From positions 1-51,942 of the forward strand of contig NZ_BATP01000052.1 in assembly GCF_000739615.1 (NCBI RefSeq): a stretch of DNA of 51,942 nt. The letters are read 5' to 3'. The notes beneath the pieces are model-generated. The model did no database searches, was not told the origin of the DNA, and was given only the letters and a program-made list of their open reading frames with translations. This stretch comes from Haloferula sp. BvORR071 (lineage in GTDB: Bacteria > Verrucomicrobiota > Verrucomicrobiia > Verrucomicrobiales > Akkermansiaceae). The position numbers were made by a program, and so were the translations under genes. How positions within the stretch are numbered: the stretch's first letter is position 1; the number at the start of each line of letters is the position of its first letter. Positions 32,965-42,191 of this stretch are shown one piece after another.

Positions 32965-33252
32965 ATGATGAAGCATCGCGACTCCTTGGGGACTGATTTC
33001 CACTTTGAAGCCCGCTCCTATGCCCCGGCAGAGGAAAGGCGCTTTGATCCGACCTTGCTGGCGATGATGGTCCTGACCGCGATGCTGATCGCGATCGTGT
33101 GGCTGGTGGTGAGGTCGGGGCCGGTGGAGCTCAGGGGGCAGTCCGGGCCGGTGGAGCAGCAGGGCGGGGTGAAGGGACTGGACCCGGGCCCGGGAGACCC
33201 AAGGATGGACCCGGCGGAGGTGATGGGCCACGATCCACGCGGGAGGCGGTGA
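32965..33252 (+). CDS. Small single-pass membrane protein, 95 aa
   Basis: ATG 32965 (or 32968): MMKHRDSLGTDFHFEARSYA, then a membrane segment (LLAMMVLTAMLIAIVWLVV) at about residues 32-50, then a Gly/Pro-rich tail (GQSGPVEQQGGVKGLDPGPG). TATATATG at the start lies in an AT-poor region. Unknown function. Confidence 0.58.
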   Translation: MMKHRDSLGTDFHFEARSYAPAEERRFDPTLLAMMVLTAMLIAIVWLVVRSGPVELRGQSGPVEQQGGVKGLDPGPGDPRMDPAEVMGHDPRGRR

Positions 33253-33308
33253 ATCTGTGGAGGACGTCCCTGAAATGGATCGCCCCCGATTCTAACAGTG
33301 AACGCAGG

Positions 33309-33348
33309 CCCTCCGGCAAGCGGCCGCACTGGACCGCCTGCCGGAGGG
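33309..33348 (-). terminator. Hairpin after the PEP-CTERM gene
   Basis: Perfect 10-bp arms CCCTCCGGCA and TGCCGGAGGG with a 20-nt GC-rich loop, about 25 bp beyond the stop of the 33374-33937 gene. No long T-run follows, so it may be a stabilising or Rho-dependent end. Confidence 0.5.
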
Positions 33349-33373
33349 TGGGAATGATGATCAATTGGCTGGC

Positions 33374-33937
33374 TCAAGCGGCGCGGCGGCGGCGCAGGAA
33401 GAAGCCGGCGCCACCAAGCCCGAGGAGCAATGCCGAGCTGGGCTCGGGAACGACGGCGGCGGTGTCGCTGATCCTGACACCGAAGTCTTGGGCGATGAAG
33501 ACGCTGGACGAGGTGTCAGTGGGCACGGAGCTCTCCATGATATCGCTCGTGGTGAGGCTGCCAGCGCTGAGGACCACGGTGTCTCCAAGGTTCAGGGCCA
33601 CGAAATCCCCGTAGAGGTACATGTCATCCTCGGTCATGTCGTTGTTGGCGTAGCCATAGCCCATGTAATTGATCGCTTTTGCCGGGCCGCCATTCACGGA
33701 ATAGGTGATGGAGCCAGTGACCGATCCCCCGAAGTCCGCCCCGAAGCCATCGAAGACGAAGATGGGTGCAGACACCCCTTGCTGGACGGTGATGGTGAAG
33801 GTGATGGGCGAGAGCAGCGTCACCGTCACCGGCGCGCCACTGCCGCCGGAGGTGTCGAGGGTCACGGCTGCCTCCGCGCTGGGAGCGCAGGCGAGCAAGG
33901 GAAGGGCGAGGGTGCAGAGCAGGGCCGGGGATCTCAT
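33374..33937 (-). CDS. PEP-CTERM sorting-domain protein
   Basis: A 187-aa protein with a signal peptide (MRSPALLCTLALPLLACAPS). A beta-rich body follows (VTLLSPITFTITVQQGVSAP, GSVTGSITYSVNGGPAKAIN). The end has the complete PEP-CTERM tripartite signal: VPEPSS, a hydrophobic helix ALLLGLGGAGFFL and a basic tail RRRRAA. The C-terminal helix is processed by an exosortase (EpsH type) for surface or matrix export. The substrate or matrix role is unknown. Asp-rich stretches (NNDMTEDDMYLYGD) could bind ions. Confidence 0.9.
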   Translation of the reverse strand: MRSPALLCTLALPLLACAPSAEAAVTLDTSGGSGAPVTVTLLSPITFTITVQQGVSAPIFVFDGFGADFGGSVTGSITYSVNGGPAKAINYMGYGYANNDMTEDDMYLYGDFVALNLGDTVVLSAGSLTTSDIMESSVPTDTSSSVFIAQDFGVRISDTAAVVPEPSSALLLGLGGAGFFLRRRRAA

Positions 33938-34158
33938 CTTTTGTTAGATCGGGAGTGTGTGTGGGTGTGCCGCCGGAGCGGGCGGGAGGTCTAGGGGGCA
34001 GGTGATGGGGAATCAATTAACTTCCCCTAAATACACCTGATCGCGTAGGGGCCCGGACGCCTGTGCGGGCCCTGCGGTGATTTCCGCTCATCCCGCGGGG
34101 CGGCAGTTATGTCCTTTCCAAATGGGTCCGCGCTTTTGCATCCTGCCCGCTGAAGCTC

Positions 34159-35661
34159 ATGCCCGGTCGAAAGCCGCCGCTCATCCCGCTCCTTGCTGCC
34201 GTGGCCGGTCTGCTGCTGAGCCATAGGCTGGTGGTGTGGATGGGATTGGCGGCGGGAAAGGAGAGCAGAGGCGAAGCTCGAACCTCGAAGGCCGAAGCTC
34301 GAACGTCGAAAGAGGAGGGAGGTGGAGTCGGCACCTTGCCGCTGGAGTCGAAGATCCAGCGGGAGCAGCGCGCGATGATCGATGAGCTGAAGCGGCGGGC
34401 GCTGGTGCGGGCGGAGGAGGAGAATCGGCGTGGGGGACTGCTGGAGTATCGGGAGGCGAATTGGGCGAAGGTGGTGGCGGCAGAGCGGGAGAAGATCCCG
34501 GCGGATGCGGATGTGAAGGCGCTGGTGGAGAATGCGCCGACGAATGCAATCGGCGATGAGAAGGTGGTGGCGGCCTTCGGGGTGTGGCTGGACCGGGATG
34601 CCACGGCGGCGCTGGGATGGCTGGCGGGGACGGCGGGGTATGAGGAGCTGGGAACGCTAAAGGTGGAGCTCTCGCGCTGGCTGGGTGAGGGTGGCAGGCA
34701 TGCGCAATTGACCGCCTTGATGGATCGCTATCCGGCGGCGGAGGGGATCTTGTTCGAATCGGCAGAGGAACTGGCCAAACAGCGCGGTGCGGAGTTCAGC
34801 TTCGCGCTGGCGAAGTCGCTGAAGGATCCGGAGGAGCAGTTGGAGTTCATCTCCACGGCGCTGGATGATGTGGACTTCGTGAAAGCCCACCTGGCGGAGT
34901 TGGGGCCATACTTGAAGGGCGGGCTGGAGACGCGCTTCCTCAGTGCCCTGATAGGGGCGGGGCCGGCGGAAGAGGTGGAGGATGCGATGCGGAAGGCGGG
35001 GCTGCCGGAAGCGATGCTGCTGAAGTATCGTGAGAAGATCGAGGAAGCCGCGCATGAGGTGGAGGGCCAAATGGCCGAGGAAGAGGCGTTCAAGCGGAAG
35101 CTCGACCAGGTAATGGCCTCGCGAGCATCGGAGGCACCGCCGTCGCTGGAACTGCAAGTCGCGGGGATGGCGGCGGAGGGCAGTTCGTGGCGGAGTTACA
35201 CCACCGATTTCAAGCAGCGCCTGCCGGAGTTCCGAACCTGGTGCGATGAGGTATCGGACGGGCGCATGAGTGGGGACGAGGTGTTGGCACGGGTGAAGGA
35301 GGCGTGGCCGGAGTCGGCAGCGGCAGGGCTGGAGGGAAAGCTCCGCACGCTGGTCTTCCGCGAGATATTCAGGGAGGATCCGGCGGCGAGCATGCAGTGG
35401 TATCAGGAGGGCGGAGGAGACTTGGAGGGGCTATTCGGCGAGGACGCGGACGGGATCGCCGGCGAGCAGGTGCTGAAGCTGATGGCGGCGTATCCCGATG
35501 TGGCGGAGTTGGCAGGTGAGGATTTCGGGGGGAAGTGCCGCTCGAGCTTGGCGAGCTGGAAGAAGATCGATCCGCAGGGATATGCGAAGGCGAGCGCCGG
35601 GCTGCGGGGTCAGGCGGGATGGAGTAAATTTCTTCCGGATGAGGAGGCGGAGGGAGAATGA
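34159..35661 (+). CDS. Secreted helical-repeat protein, family part A1
   Basis: A 500-aa product with a signal-like N-terminus (MPGRKPPLIPLLAAVAGLLL). A helical protein follows with REKIPADADVKALVENAPTN, FGVWLDRDATAALGWLAGTA, ELSRWLGEGGRHAQLTALMD, LAKQRGAEFSFALAKSLKDP, WRSYTTDFKQRLPEFRTWCD, ILFESAEELAKQ and REIFREDPAASMQWYQEGGG. These 'DP-AA--W' helical pairs look like diverged TPR/Sel1-type repeats. The gene has one paralogue fused to part B (38605) and one split (43562). Stop and start of B1 overlap in ATGA (35658-35661), so A and B probably form a complex. Periplasmic or secreted; function unknown. Confidence 0.8.
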   Translation: MPGRKPPLIPLLAAVAGLLLSHRLVVWMGLAAGKESRGEARTSKAEARTSKEEGGGVGTLPLESKIQREQRAMIDELKRRALVRAEEENRRGGLLEYREANWAKVVAAEREKIPADADVKALVENAPTNAIGDEKVVAAFGVWLDRDATAALGWLAGTAGYEELGTLKVELSRWLGEGGRHAQLTALMDRYPAAEGILFESAEELAKQRGAEFSFALAKSLKDPEEQLEFISTALDDVDFVKAHLAELGPYLKGGLETRFLSALIGAGPAEEVEDAMRKAGLPEAMLLKYREKIEEAAHEVEGQMAEEEAFKRKLDQVMASRASEAPPSLELQVAGMAAEGSSWRSYTTDFKQRLPEFRTWCDEVSDGRMSGDEVLARVKEAWPESAAAGLEGKLRTLVFREIFREDPAASMQWYQEGGGDLEGLFGEDADGIAGEQVLKLMAAYPDVAELAGEDFGGKCRSSLASWKKIDPQGYAKASAGLRGQAGWSKFLPDEEAEGE

Positions 35662-37025
35662 TGAAGTCTGAGCGGAAGGGCCGGGCAAGGGCGTGGGGGG
35701 CGATCGTGCTGCTGCTAGTCGCGACGCATCTCGGCGCCTATCTGGTGGCTAGATCGCTGGGGCGGAGCGGTGGCGATGGGAATGATGCGGGTGTGGCAGA
35801 TGCGGCTGAGAGGGCCTGGGCGATGCCGGGGAAGTCGGTGGATCGGGAGCGGGATGATGTGGAGAAGCGCCTGGCAGGGCTGGGGCCGGCGGGCTTCCGG
35901 CGCTTGCTGGGTGAGCTGGAGCAGCCGGGCAGCGGGCTATCGCGGGAGGACTTCTTGCTCGTGCGGGAGGAGCTTTTCCGCGAGTGGCTGCGACGTGATC
36001 TGGTCTCGGCGATGGATGTGCTCTGGCGGCCGGAGTCCGGGTGGCGTTATGCGGAGCCGAGAAGCTCGCTTTACCGCGAGCTCAAGGAGGAGATCTCGCG
36101 GCATCCGGATGAAGTGGCGGGGTGGATCGCGGAGCGGCGCTACGGCTCAAATACGATGGGTTTAGTAATGAAGTGGAGCGAGACGCTGCTGGAGCAGGGG
36201 CAGGTCGCGGTGGTGCTGGAGCACCTGGACCTGCTGCCCGGGGAGCTCTTGCGCGGGACCCTGCCCAGCCTGGCCCGGCAAGCGAATGCGGAGCAACTGG
36301 CGCAGGTGGGGGCGCGGCTGGACCTGCTGGGAGAGGATGCCGGCGGGGCGGATGTGGTGAACGCGTATGCGGAGCGCAAGCTGAGGCTGGGGAAGGATGA
36401 TCCCGCCGCGATCTTCGCGGGTGAGGAGAGCGGGAAGATGCGCGAGGCGCTGGCCACGATGTGGGTGGTGCGGGAGTCGGCGAATCTGCCGCCACGGGAT
36501 GCGGTGGCGGTGCTGATGAAGTTCCCGGCAGAGCTGCGCGAGCAGTCGGCGCTGGGGATGATGGAGGAGGAGCGTCGCGGCGGTTATGCGGCGCGGGCGG
36601 AGTTGCTGGATGCGCTGGATGGGCAGGGGCTGGTGGGAGAGATCAAGGGACATCAGGCCTGGAAGATGATCGAGGATTCACAGGCCGAGGAGATGCGCCC
36701 CGAGTGGGACAAGGGGACGCCGGCGAAGTTGCTGGAGCTGGCGCGGGTGATCCAGCGGGATGATCTGCGGCACTACTTCCTGCAGCAGGCGATGTGGGAT
36801 CCGGCGTACGCGAGAGTGGATGATCTGTTAGCGGTGCTGCCAGGCTTGCCGGCGGGCGGGGACCGGGATGCGCTGGTGGCGGGTATGGCGGGGCTGAGCT
36901 ATCTGGGGCCGGAGCTGCGGGGGAAGTTACTGGAGTGGGTGGGGGATGAGAGATTGAGGGAGAAGGTGAGGACGGAGATGAGCGGGGAAGATGGTATCCC
37001 AAGGGGCCCGGTGCCGGATTTTTGA
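35658..37025 (+). CDS. Secreted helical-repeat protein, family part B1
   Basis: A 455-aa product with a signal anchor (VLLLVATHLGAYLVARS, about residues 16-32). It is homologous to B3 (45127) and to the C-terminal half of the 38605 product. Shared blocks are LSREDFLLVREELFREWLRR, WIAERRYGSNTMGLV, AVAVLMKFPAELREQSAL, RRGGYAARAELLDALDGQGL and VDDLLAVLPGLPAGGDRDAL. It is translationally coupled to A1. All repeats are helical; no enzymatic motif is visible. Followed by a CCACGGAT-type repeat. Confidence 0.8.
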   Translation: MMKSERKGRARAWGAIVLLLVATHLGAYLVARSLGRSGGDGNDAGVADAAERAWAMPGKSVDRERDDVEKRLAGLGPAGFRRLLGELEQPGSGLSREDFLLVREELFREWLRRDLVSAMDVLWRPESGWRYAEPRSSLYRELKEEISRHPDEVAGWIAERRYGSNTMGLVMKWSETLLEQGQVAVVLEHLDLLPGELLRGTLPSLARQANAEQLAQVGARLDLLGEDAGGADVVNAYAERKLRLGKDDPAAIFAGEESGKMREALATMWVVRESANLPPRDAVAVLMKFPAELREQSALGMMEEERRGGYAARAELLDALDGQGLVGEIKGHQAWKMIEDSQAEEMRPEWDKGTPAKLLELARVIQRDDLRHYFLQQAMWDPAYARVDDLLAVLPGLPAGGDRDALVAGMAGLSYLGPELRGKLLEWVGDERLREKVRTEMSGEDGIPRGPVPDF

Positions 37026-37047
37026 GAGGCGGAGGGAGGCTGATGTA

Positions 37048-37262
37048 GGCACCACGAATCGGACGAATCTGACGAATATTTGAAAGGCAGAAGATTTAAC
37101 CACGGATTACACGGATGAACACGGATTTAGAATGGGCTGGGGTTCATGATCCTTGCCTTTCATCGGTGTTCATCCGTGGTTCCGATTTCCAGACCGGGAA
37201 TGGGCGCGGATCTAAACAGCCGAAGAGGCCAACCACGGAATACACGGAACACACGGAAGCGT
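37048..37262. repeat. CCACGGAT/ACGGATG intergenic repeat, copy 4
   Basis: A long composite: CACGAATCGGACGAATCTGA, then the core from about 37099 (AACCACGGATTACACGGATG ... CATCGGTGTTCATCCGTGG), then CCAGACCGGGAATGGGCGCG and ACCACGGAATACACGGAACA. It separates the B1 gene from the convergent HAD gene. Confidence 0.82.
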
Positions 37263-37281
37263 TGAGAAGTGCGGCGGGTGT

Positions 37282-37917
37282 TCACTTCATGAGCGCGGGG
37301 AGTTCGCTGAGGGAGTGGATGTGGAAAGTCGCGTTGTCGGCATGGGGGACGCCGGGGCGGAGGGTCTGGACGGTGCGGATGCCGAGCTGGTTGCCGGCGG
37401 CGATTTCGGAGTGGGCGCTGTCGCCGATGACCAGGACTTCGGCGGGGGCGAGCTGATGGTCTGTTAGAATCTGTTGCATCAGTCCGGCCTTGCCGAGGCG
37501 GTGCTGGGGTTCGTCGATGGCATCGATGTGGATTTCGGTGAACAAGGGGGCGATGCCGAGTGCGGCGATCTTGCTCGCCTGGAGGCGGCGGAAGCCGGTG
37601 GTGACGAGGAAGCGTGCGGCGGGGAGATCGCGGAGGGCGGGGAGGTCATCGTAGCCCTGCATGGGCTGCGTGACTTCCATGGTGGTGAAGACCTGCCAGG
37701 CGGCGGCGAGCATGGCGGGGGTGAAGTGGTGCCGGGCGGCGACCCAATCGAGCGGGTGGCGCCAGATGTCGTGGCAGGCCCGGGCGAGGGCTTCGTCTGT
37801 TAGATGGCCGTGGTTGGTCGCTCGGATCGCGTCGAAGGCGGGGGTGTAGAGATCGCTGCCGATCGCGGTGGCGGGGGCCAGGCAGTTGTCGAGGTCGAAG
37901 ATGAGGGCGGTGGTCAT
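37282..37917 (-). CDS. HAD-superfamily hydrolase
   Basis: A 211-aa protein with all four HAD motifs. Motif I is ALIFDLDNCLAP (nucleophile D8, acid/base D10), motif II ARFLVTTGFRR (Thr), motif III Lys near KAGLMQQIL, and motif IV EVLVIGDSAHSEIAAGNQLG (D-x3-S-E). An alpha-helical cap follows motif I (residues about 15-85). It belongs to the phosphoglycolate-phosphatase/beta-phosphoglucomutase-like subfamily in size and motifs; the substrate cannot be read from sequence. Confidence 0.85.
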   Translation of the reverse strand: MTTALIFDLDNCLAPATAIGSDLYTPAFDAIRATNHGHLTDEALARACHDIWRHPLDWVAARHHFTPAMLAAAWQVFTTMEVTQPMQGYDDLPALRDLPAARFLVTTGFRRLQASKIAALGIAPLFTEIHIDAIDEPQHRLGKAGLMQQILTDHQLAPAEVLVIGDSAHSEIAAGNQLGIRTVQTLRPGVPHADNATFHIHSLSELPALMK

Positions 37918-37981
37918 GGCGGGTGGAGACCCGGAGATTTAACCACGGATAGCGCGGATGGCACGGATGAAAGGCAGGAGG

Positions 37982-38168
37982 GAGGCACCACGAATCCGAC
38001 GAATAAGAGCAGATGGATTTCCCGGCGCGCAGCGGCCTTGGAGTGCGCGCAGCCTGCTGCCGCTTTCCGGCAGGCAGCCCTGCTGCCGTGAAGCAGCGCG
38101 AGGGGGCACCCTCTACTCTCCTGGGGCGGCCGCTGGATCCGGGTGAGTTTTGTTTTTAACCGCGAAAT
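37982..38168. repeat. Direct repeat copy left of the fused A-B gene
   Basis: The 167 bp 38001-38167 match 41131-41297 with only about eight mismatches (about 95% by eye). The element contains a hairpin (CCTGCTGCCG/CCGGCAGGCAG-type), the word GGGGCGGCCGCTGGATCCGG and the end TTGTTTTTAACCGCGAAA. The two copies bracket 38605-41097. They could be substrates for recombination, or a signature of how the gene was duplicated or inserted. Confidence 0.78.
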
Positions 38169-38530
38169 GGCGCGAAAACCGCGAAATTTGAAAGGCAGAA
38201 GAGCTAACCACGGAACACACGGAAGTCGACCTTGGCCGGGCTTCTTCCTCCTTGTCTTTCTCTTGCCTTTCTCCTGTTCAAATCCTGCATTTCAAGCCGA
38301 GCCGGGCAGTTGTGCGCGCCCTCCCTTGATTGTTTTTTTACAGGAGGAAGGTAGGAGGAAGGCAAGGAGGGGAACCGCGAAAGGACGCGAAATCTGAACA
38401 GCCGAAGATCAAACCACGGATTTGCACGGATGAGCACGGATTTAAGAATGGGCTAGGGTTCATGATCCCTGCCTTTCATCCGTGTCCATCTGTGTTCATC
38501 CGTGGTTCCAATTTCCAGACCGGGAATGAA
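38169..38530. repeat. Mixed intergenic repeats before the fused A-B gene
   Basis: 38221-38367 is a 145-bp unit (GCCGGGCTTCTTCCTCC ... ACAGGAGGAAGG) that recurs at 49211-49350 with some substitutions. 38375-38525 is the CCACGGAT core with AACCACGGATTTGCACGGAT and CATCCGTGTCCATCTGTG. The arms are imperfectly complementary and could form long hairpins. No gene is seen in 37918-38604. Confidence 0.75.
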
Positions 38531-38604
38531 AGAGTTGTGCCACGCAAGCGGGAGAGTTGTTGCTGCGTTCTTGACCCCGGCGGCGGGGCGGGCTTGATGG
38601 GTAT

Positions 38605-41097
38605 ATGAAGCGGAAGAGGAGCTTGAACTTGAAGTCGCGGCTGGGCGGGCTGGGTGCTGGTGGCATGGCGATGCTGTGGAGTCATGCGGCGCTGCTGGGT
38701 GCAGAACTTGCTGCTCCTACTCCCAATCCTGTGGCACCGGTTCCCGCGGCGAATGGCGATCAGGCGGGGGACTTGCTTGCCGAGTTGGTGCGGGCGGGGA
38801 TGGAGCGGGTTGCAGCGGACAAGCGGGCGGCGGAAGAGGAGGCGAAGGATGAAGTGCGCGCGGCGCGAGTGGCGGCGGCGCGGGAGAAGATCCCTGCGGA
38901 TGCGGATTTGAAGGCGCTGCTGGAGGTGGCGGCGCAGAGGAAGGAAGACTTGGGCAAGGCGGAAAGCCGGGCCGCATTCCAGATGTGGCTGGAGCGGGAT
39001 GAGGCCGCGGCGATCGGATGGCTGGCAGTCACGGCGCGCTACCGGGATTGCATGCAGCTGAGCCGGGAGTTGCAGCGCTGGCTGGGTGGCGAGGGCAAGA
39101 AGGAGCGGCTGGCAGATTTGTTAGAGCGTTATCCGGCACTGGCGGATGTGCTATTGGATGCGGCGCTGGGCCTGGCGAAGCAGCGCGGCCCGGAGTTTGC
39201 GCTGCGGCTGGCGCAGAGCCTGCCGCAGCGGGAGGACCGGCAGGCGCTGCTGGAGCTGGTGCTGGCGAATGGTGCCTTCGTGAAGGATCATCTGCTGGAG
39301 GTCCGCCCATTCCTGGACCCGACGATCATGGAGAATCTCCGCTTGATCGACCGGATGCTGATGGCGCTGGGCAAAGCACAAGCGCAAGCGAAGCCCAATG
39401 GACCGAGCGTCGAGGAGCTGATGCAGAAAGCGGGCTACACGGAGAGCATGATCCAGCGCTACCAAATGAGGGATGTGATCGCTTCCTTTGTGCACACGAA
39501 CGGCAATTACCTGAGTGATCTGCCGCTGGAGGTGCGGCTCCAGTATATTGGCTACCCCGGCGAATCGTGGCGGACCCCGTTGGCCACGCTGGTGGAGAAG
39601 CTGCCGGAATTCGCCACTTGGTGCGCGGAGATGCGGGAGCGGCGGCTACCGCCGGAGGAAGTGCTGCGGCGGGTGAAGGCGGCGTGGCCGGAGGCGGCGC
39701 AGCTGGATGCGAGACTCCGGGTGCTGGTGTTTCGCCGGGTCTTCGATCTCGATCCGGTGGCGAGCTTGCAATGGCTGGCGGGGGCGAATGGACCGGACGC
39801 CTTGCGCGAGTTGCACGAGGGCGTGAATGAACTCAAGCCGGAGCAACTGGTGGACTTGCTGGAGGCGATCCCGGATCTGCGGGAGCAGCTGGGCGGGGAT
39901 TTCAAATATCGCGCAGACAACAAGCTTTCGGAGGACTGGCATCGGGAGGATGCGGGCGTGAGGAAAGATCAGGGCTCGGTGGAGGTGCCGGAGTGGCAGG
40001 AGCCGCTGGCAGCGCTGGAGCGCCCTGACTCCGGGCTGGGGCTGGAGGAATTCCGCGCGGCGCGTGCGGAGCTTTTCCGCAGGTGGGTGCACGCGGACCT
40101 GCGGACGGCGTTGGATTTCCTCTACGCGCCGCGGAACATGGTGCGCTATGAGGCGGTGCGGCAGGCGCTGGCGGCGGATCTGCGGGAGGGGATGCTGCGC
40201 GATGCGGAGAAGGTGATCGGTTGGATCGTGGCGCGGAAGTACGGGTCTTCTAGTAGTGCGGTGGCGGAGCTGTGGGCAGAGGCACTGCTGGCGGAGGGGC
40301 GCACGGCACAGATGTTGGAGAATTGCTCGGGGATGCCGCGAGCCGGCTTGGAGGCGTGCTTCGTGGGGCTGGCACCACAGGCGGATGCAGCGCAGCTGGC
40401 AGAGATGCGGTGGGGGCTGGGGGATCCGGAGGGAAAGGAGGCGGCGGCCTATGCGAAGCGGAAGGTGCAATTGTGCGGGGGCGATCCGGCGCGGCTCTTC
40501 GATGGAGAGGAGGATGAGCGGGGCGGTTACGATGTGCGCGAGCAGTTGCAGGAGTCCTGGGTGAAGTATGAGGCCGCACCGCTGCAGCGGGATCTGGCGG
40601 TGGCCGCGCTGCTGAAGCTGCCCAAGGAGATGCAGGCGGACGCGGTGTACGATCTGGTGGCGGGCAAGCGCCGCGGCGGCTATGCGGAAACGGCCCGGCT
40701 GCTCAATGCGCTGGATGCCGCCGGGCTGGTGCCGGACAAGCCAGGCGATGTGACGCCGGAGATCGTGCACGCGGCGCTGCGCTTCAACGGGCTGCCGGAC
40801 GGGGGCTATCACGATGCGGCGGAGATCATGGTCCAGGCTCTGGCGGTGCGGCGCGATGAGCTGCGGCACATCCTGCTCTACTGGACCTACTGCCTGCACC
40901 AGCCATCGAGCGTGGGCGATCTGATCCGGCAGTTGCCGAACTTGCCGGCCGGGCCGGATCGGGATGCGCTGCTGTCCGGGCCCGCGGCGTTCGCGGAGAT
41001 GGACGGGAAATACCGGGAGAAGATCCTCGCGGCGATCGGAGACAAGCGGGTCCAGGAAGAGGCGCTGAAGAAGGCAGAGAAGCGCCGGGGAAGGTGA
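38605..41097 (+). CDS. Fused A-B helical-repeat protein (A2B2)
   Basis: An 830-aa single frame. Residues about 90-400 match A1/A3 (REKIPADADLKALLEVAAQR, FQMWLERDEAAAIGWLAVTA, LAKQRGPEFALRLAQSLPQR, LPEFATWCAEM). Residues about 470-830 match B1/B3 (LGLEEFRAARAELFRRWVHA, WIVARKYGSSSSAVAELWAE, AVAALLKLPKEMQADAVYDL, RRGGYAETARLLNALDAAGL, VGDLIRQLPNLPAGPDRDAL). The C-terminal tail of A and the signal anchor of B are missing at the joint, so one deletion fused the two. An N-terminal signal region is present (about 8-32). Near-identical repeats flank the gene. Confidence 0.82.
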   Translation: MKRKRSLNLKSRLGGLGAGGMAMLWSHAALLGAELAAPTPNPVAPVPAANGDQAGDLLAELVRAGMERVAADKRAAEEEAKDEVRAARVAAAREKIPADADLKALLEVAAQRKEDLGKAESRAAFQMWLERDEAAAIGWLAVTARYRDCMQLSRELQRWLGGEGKKERLADLLERYPALADVLLDAALGLAKQRGPEFALRLAQSLPQREDRQALLELVLANGAFVKDHLLEVRPFLDPTIMENLRLIDRMLMALGKAQAQAKPNGPSVEELMQKAGYTESMIQRYQMRDVIASFVHTNGNYLSDLPLEVRLQYIGYPGESWRTPLATLVEKLPEFATWCAEMRERRLPPEEVLRRVKAAWPEAAQLDARLRVLVFRRVFDLDPVASLQWLAGANGPDALRELHEGVNELKPEQLVDLLEAIPDLREQLGGDFKYRADNKLSEDWHREDAGVRKDQGSVEVPEWQEPLAALERPDSGLGLEEFRAARAELFRRWVHADLRTALDFLYAPRNMVRYEAVRQALAADLREGMLRDAEKVIGWIVARKYGSSSSAVAELWAEALLAEGRTAQMLENCSGMPRAGLEACFVGLAPQADAAQLAEMRWGLGDPEGKEAAAYAKRKVQLCGGDPARLFDGEEDERGGYDVREQLQESWVKYEAAPLQRDLAVAALLKLPKEMQADAVYDLVAGKRRGGYAETARLLNALDAAGLVPDKPGDVTPEIVHAALRFNGLPDGGYHDAAEIMVQALAVRRDELRHILLYWTYCLHQPSSVGDLIRQLPNLPAGPDRDALLSGPAAFAEMDGKYREKILAAIGDKRVQEEALKKAEKRRGR

Positions 41098-41101
41098 AGT
41101 G

Positions 41102-41298
41102 AGAGGCACCGCGAATCGGACGAATCGGACGAATAAGAGCAGATGGATCTCCCGGCGCGCAGCGGCCTTGGAGTGCGCGCAGCCTGCTGCCGCTTTCCGG
41201 CAGGCAGCCTTGCTGCCGTGAATCAGCGCGAGGGTTCACCCTCTACTCTCCGGGGGCGGCCGCTGGATCCGGGTGAGCTTTGTTTTTAACCGCGAAAG
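41102..41298. repeat. Direct repeat copy right of the fused A-B gene
   Basis: Second copy of the repeat at 37982-38168, in the same orientation, offset 3,130 bp. It begins directly after the stop of the A2B2 gene. Confidence 0.78.
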
Positions 41299-41450
41299 GG
41301 CGCGGATGGACGCGAAAATCTGAACAGCCGGAGAGGCTAACCACGGATTACACGGATGAGCACGGATCAAGAATGGGCTGGGGTCCATGATCCTTGCCTT
41401 TCATCCGTGTCCATCTGTGTAAATCCGTGGTTTGGATCTTCAACCGCGAA
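41299..41450. repeat. CCACGGAT/ACGGATG intergenic repeat, copy 5
   Basis: CTGAACAGCCGGAGAGGCTA box followed by AACCACGGATTACACGGATG, AAGAATGGGCTGGGGTCCAT, GATCCTTGCCTTTCATCCGT and ATCCGTGGTTTGG. The distance to the next gene start is about 70 bp. Confidence 0.8.
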
Positions 41451-41516
41451 GGAACGACCGGGAGGGACTGGATCTTTTTTTCCCAAGGATTTCCCCTCTG
41501 CCGTGTCTCGTCATAC

Positions 41517-42083
41517 ATGAAGGCGAATTTCCTCTCGCGGGCCTTGTTGCTTTTCGTGTGGCTCCTGCTGCTGGCGAGTCCCTGCTTCGGGATGATCGGG
41601 GTGGGGCCGATGTCGAAGGAGGAGGCGGGGAAGCTGGGGATCGTGATGAAGTCGCGGCCGAATGGGGATGCGGGGACCCTGGTGTGGGTGGAGTTCAAGA
41701 AGACGGATTTCCTGGAGAAGTTCACCTATGCGGAGCTGGAGATGGTGGATGCGGCGGGGAAGCATCGGCTCTCGGCGAAGCTGCTAGTGAATCCAGTGGT
41801 GTATCAGCAGCCGGCGGATGTGATCTCGGTGAGCTTCTCGGCGGAGCCGGAGGAGCTGGCGCATTGCTCGATCATGCTGGTCGCCTATGGCAGCAGCCGC
41901 GGCGATGTGGGCGAGGTGCTGCAAGTGAAGGATCACCTGGACCTGGCCGCGGTGAAGGCGGAGCAGGAGAAGGCGAAGAAGGACTGGGATGAGGCGGTGA
42001 AGCGGGCGAAGGAGAAGGAAGAAGCGGGGCCTGATCCGGCACATGTGCCAGGTGCGGGTGGGCCGCCGGCTTCGGGGAGGTGA
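41517..42083 (+). CDS. Secreted hypothetical protein, 188 aa
   Basis: ATG 41517: MKANFLSRALLLFVWLLLLA, signal peptide to SPCFG (about residue 25, a potential lipobox-like LLASPC). The body is beta-rich (TLVWVEFKKTDFLEKFTYAE, VISVSFSAEPEELAHCSIML) and ends in a Lys/Glu coiled segment (EKAKKDWDEAVKRAKEKEE). Unknown function; exported. Confidence 0.72.
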   Translation: MKANFLSRALLLFVWLLLLASPCFGMIGVGPMSKEEAGKLGIVMKSRPNGDAGTLVWVEFKKTDFLEKFTYAELEMVDAAGKHRLSAKLLVNPVVYQQPADVISVSFSAEPEELAHCSIMLVAYGSSRGDVGEVLQVKDHLDLAAVKAEQEKAKKDWDEAVKRAKEKEEAGPDPAHVPGAGGPPASGR

Positions 42084-42191
42084 GGTGAGTTTGCTAGTGT
42101 TCAGTGTTCAGGAAAGGCATTTGTGCCGAGTGAGCAGCGAGCAGTGGAGAAGGCAGGGGAGGTTCGGGAAGCGGTTTGTGGCAGCTTCGGG

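Noticed and set aside
39646..41109. 487-codon minus-strand frame under the fused A-B gene
   Set aside because: Leu/Arg/Gln-rich shadow. The plus-strand frame has clear homologues A1/A3 and B1/B3 in this same window.
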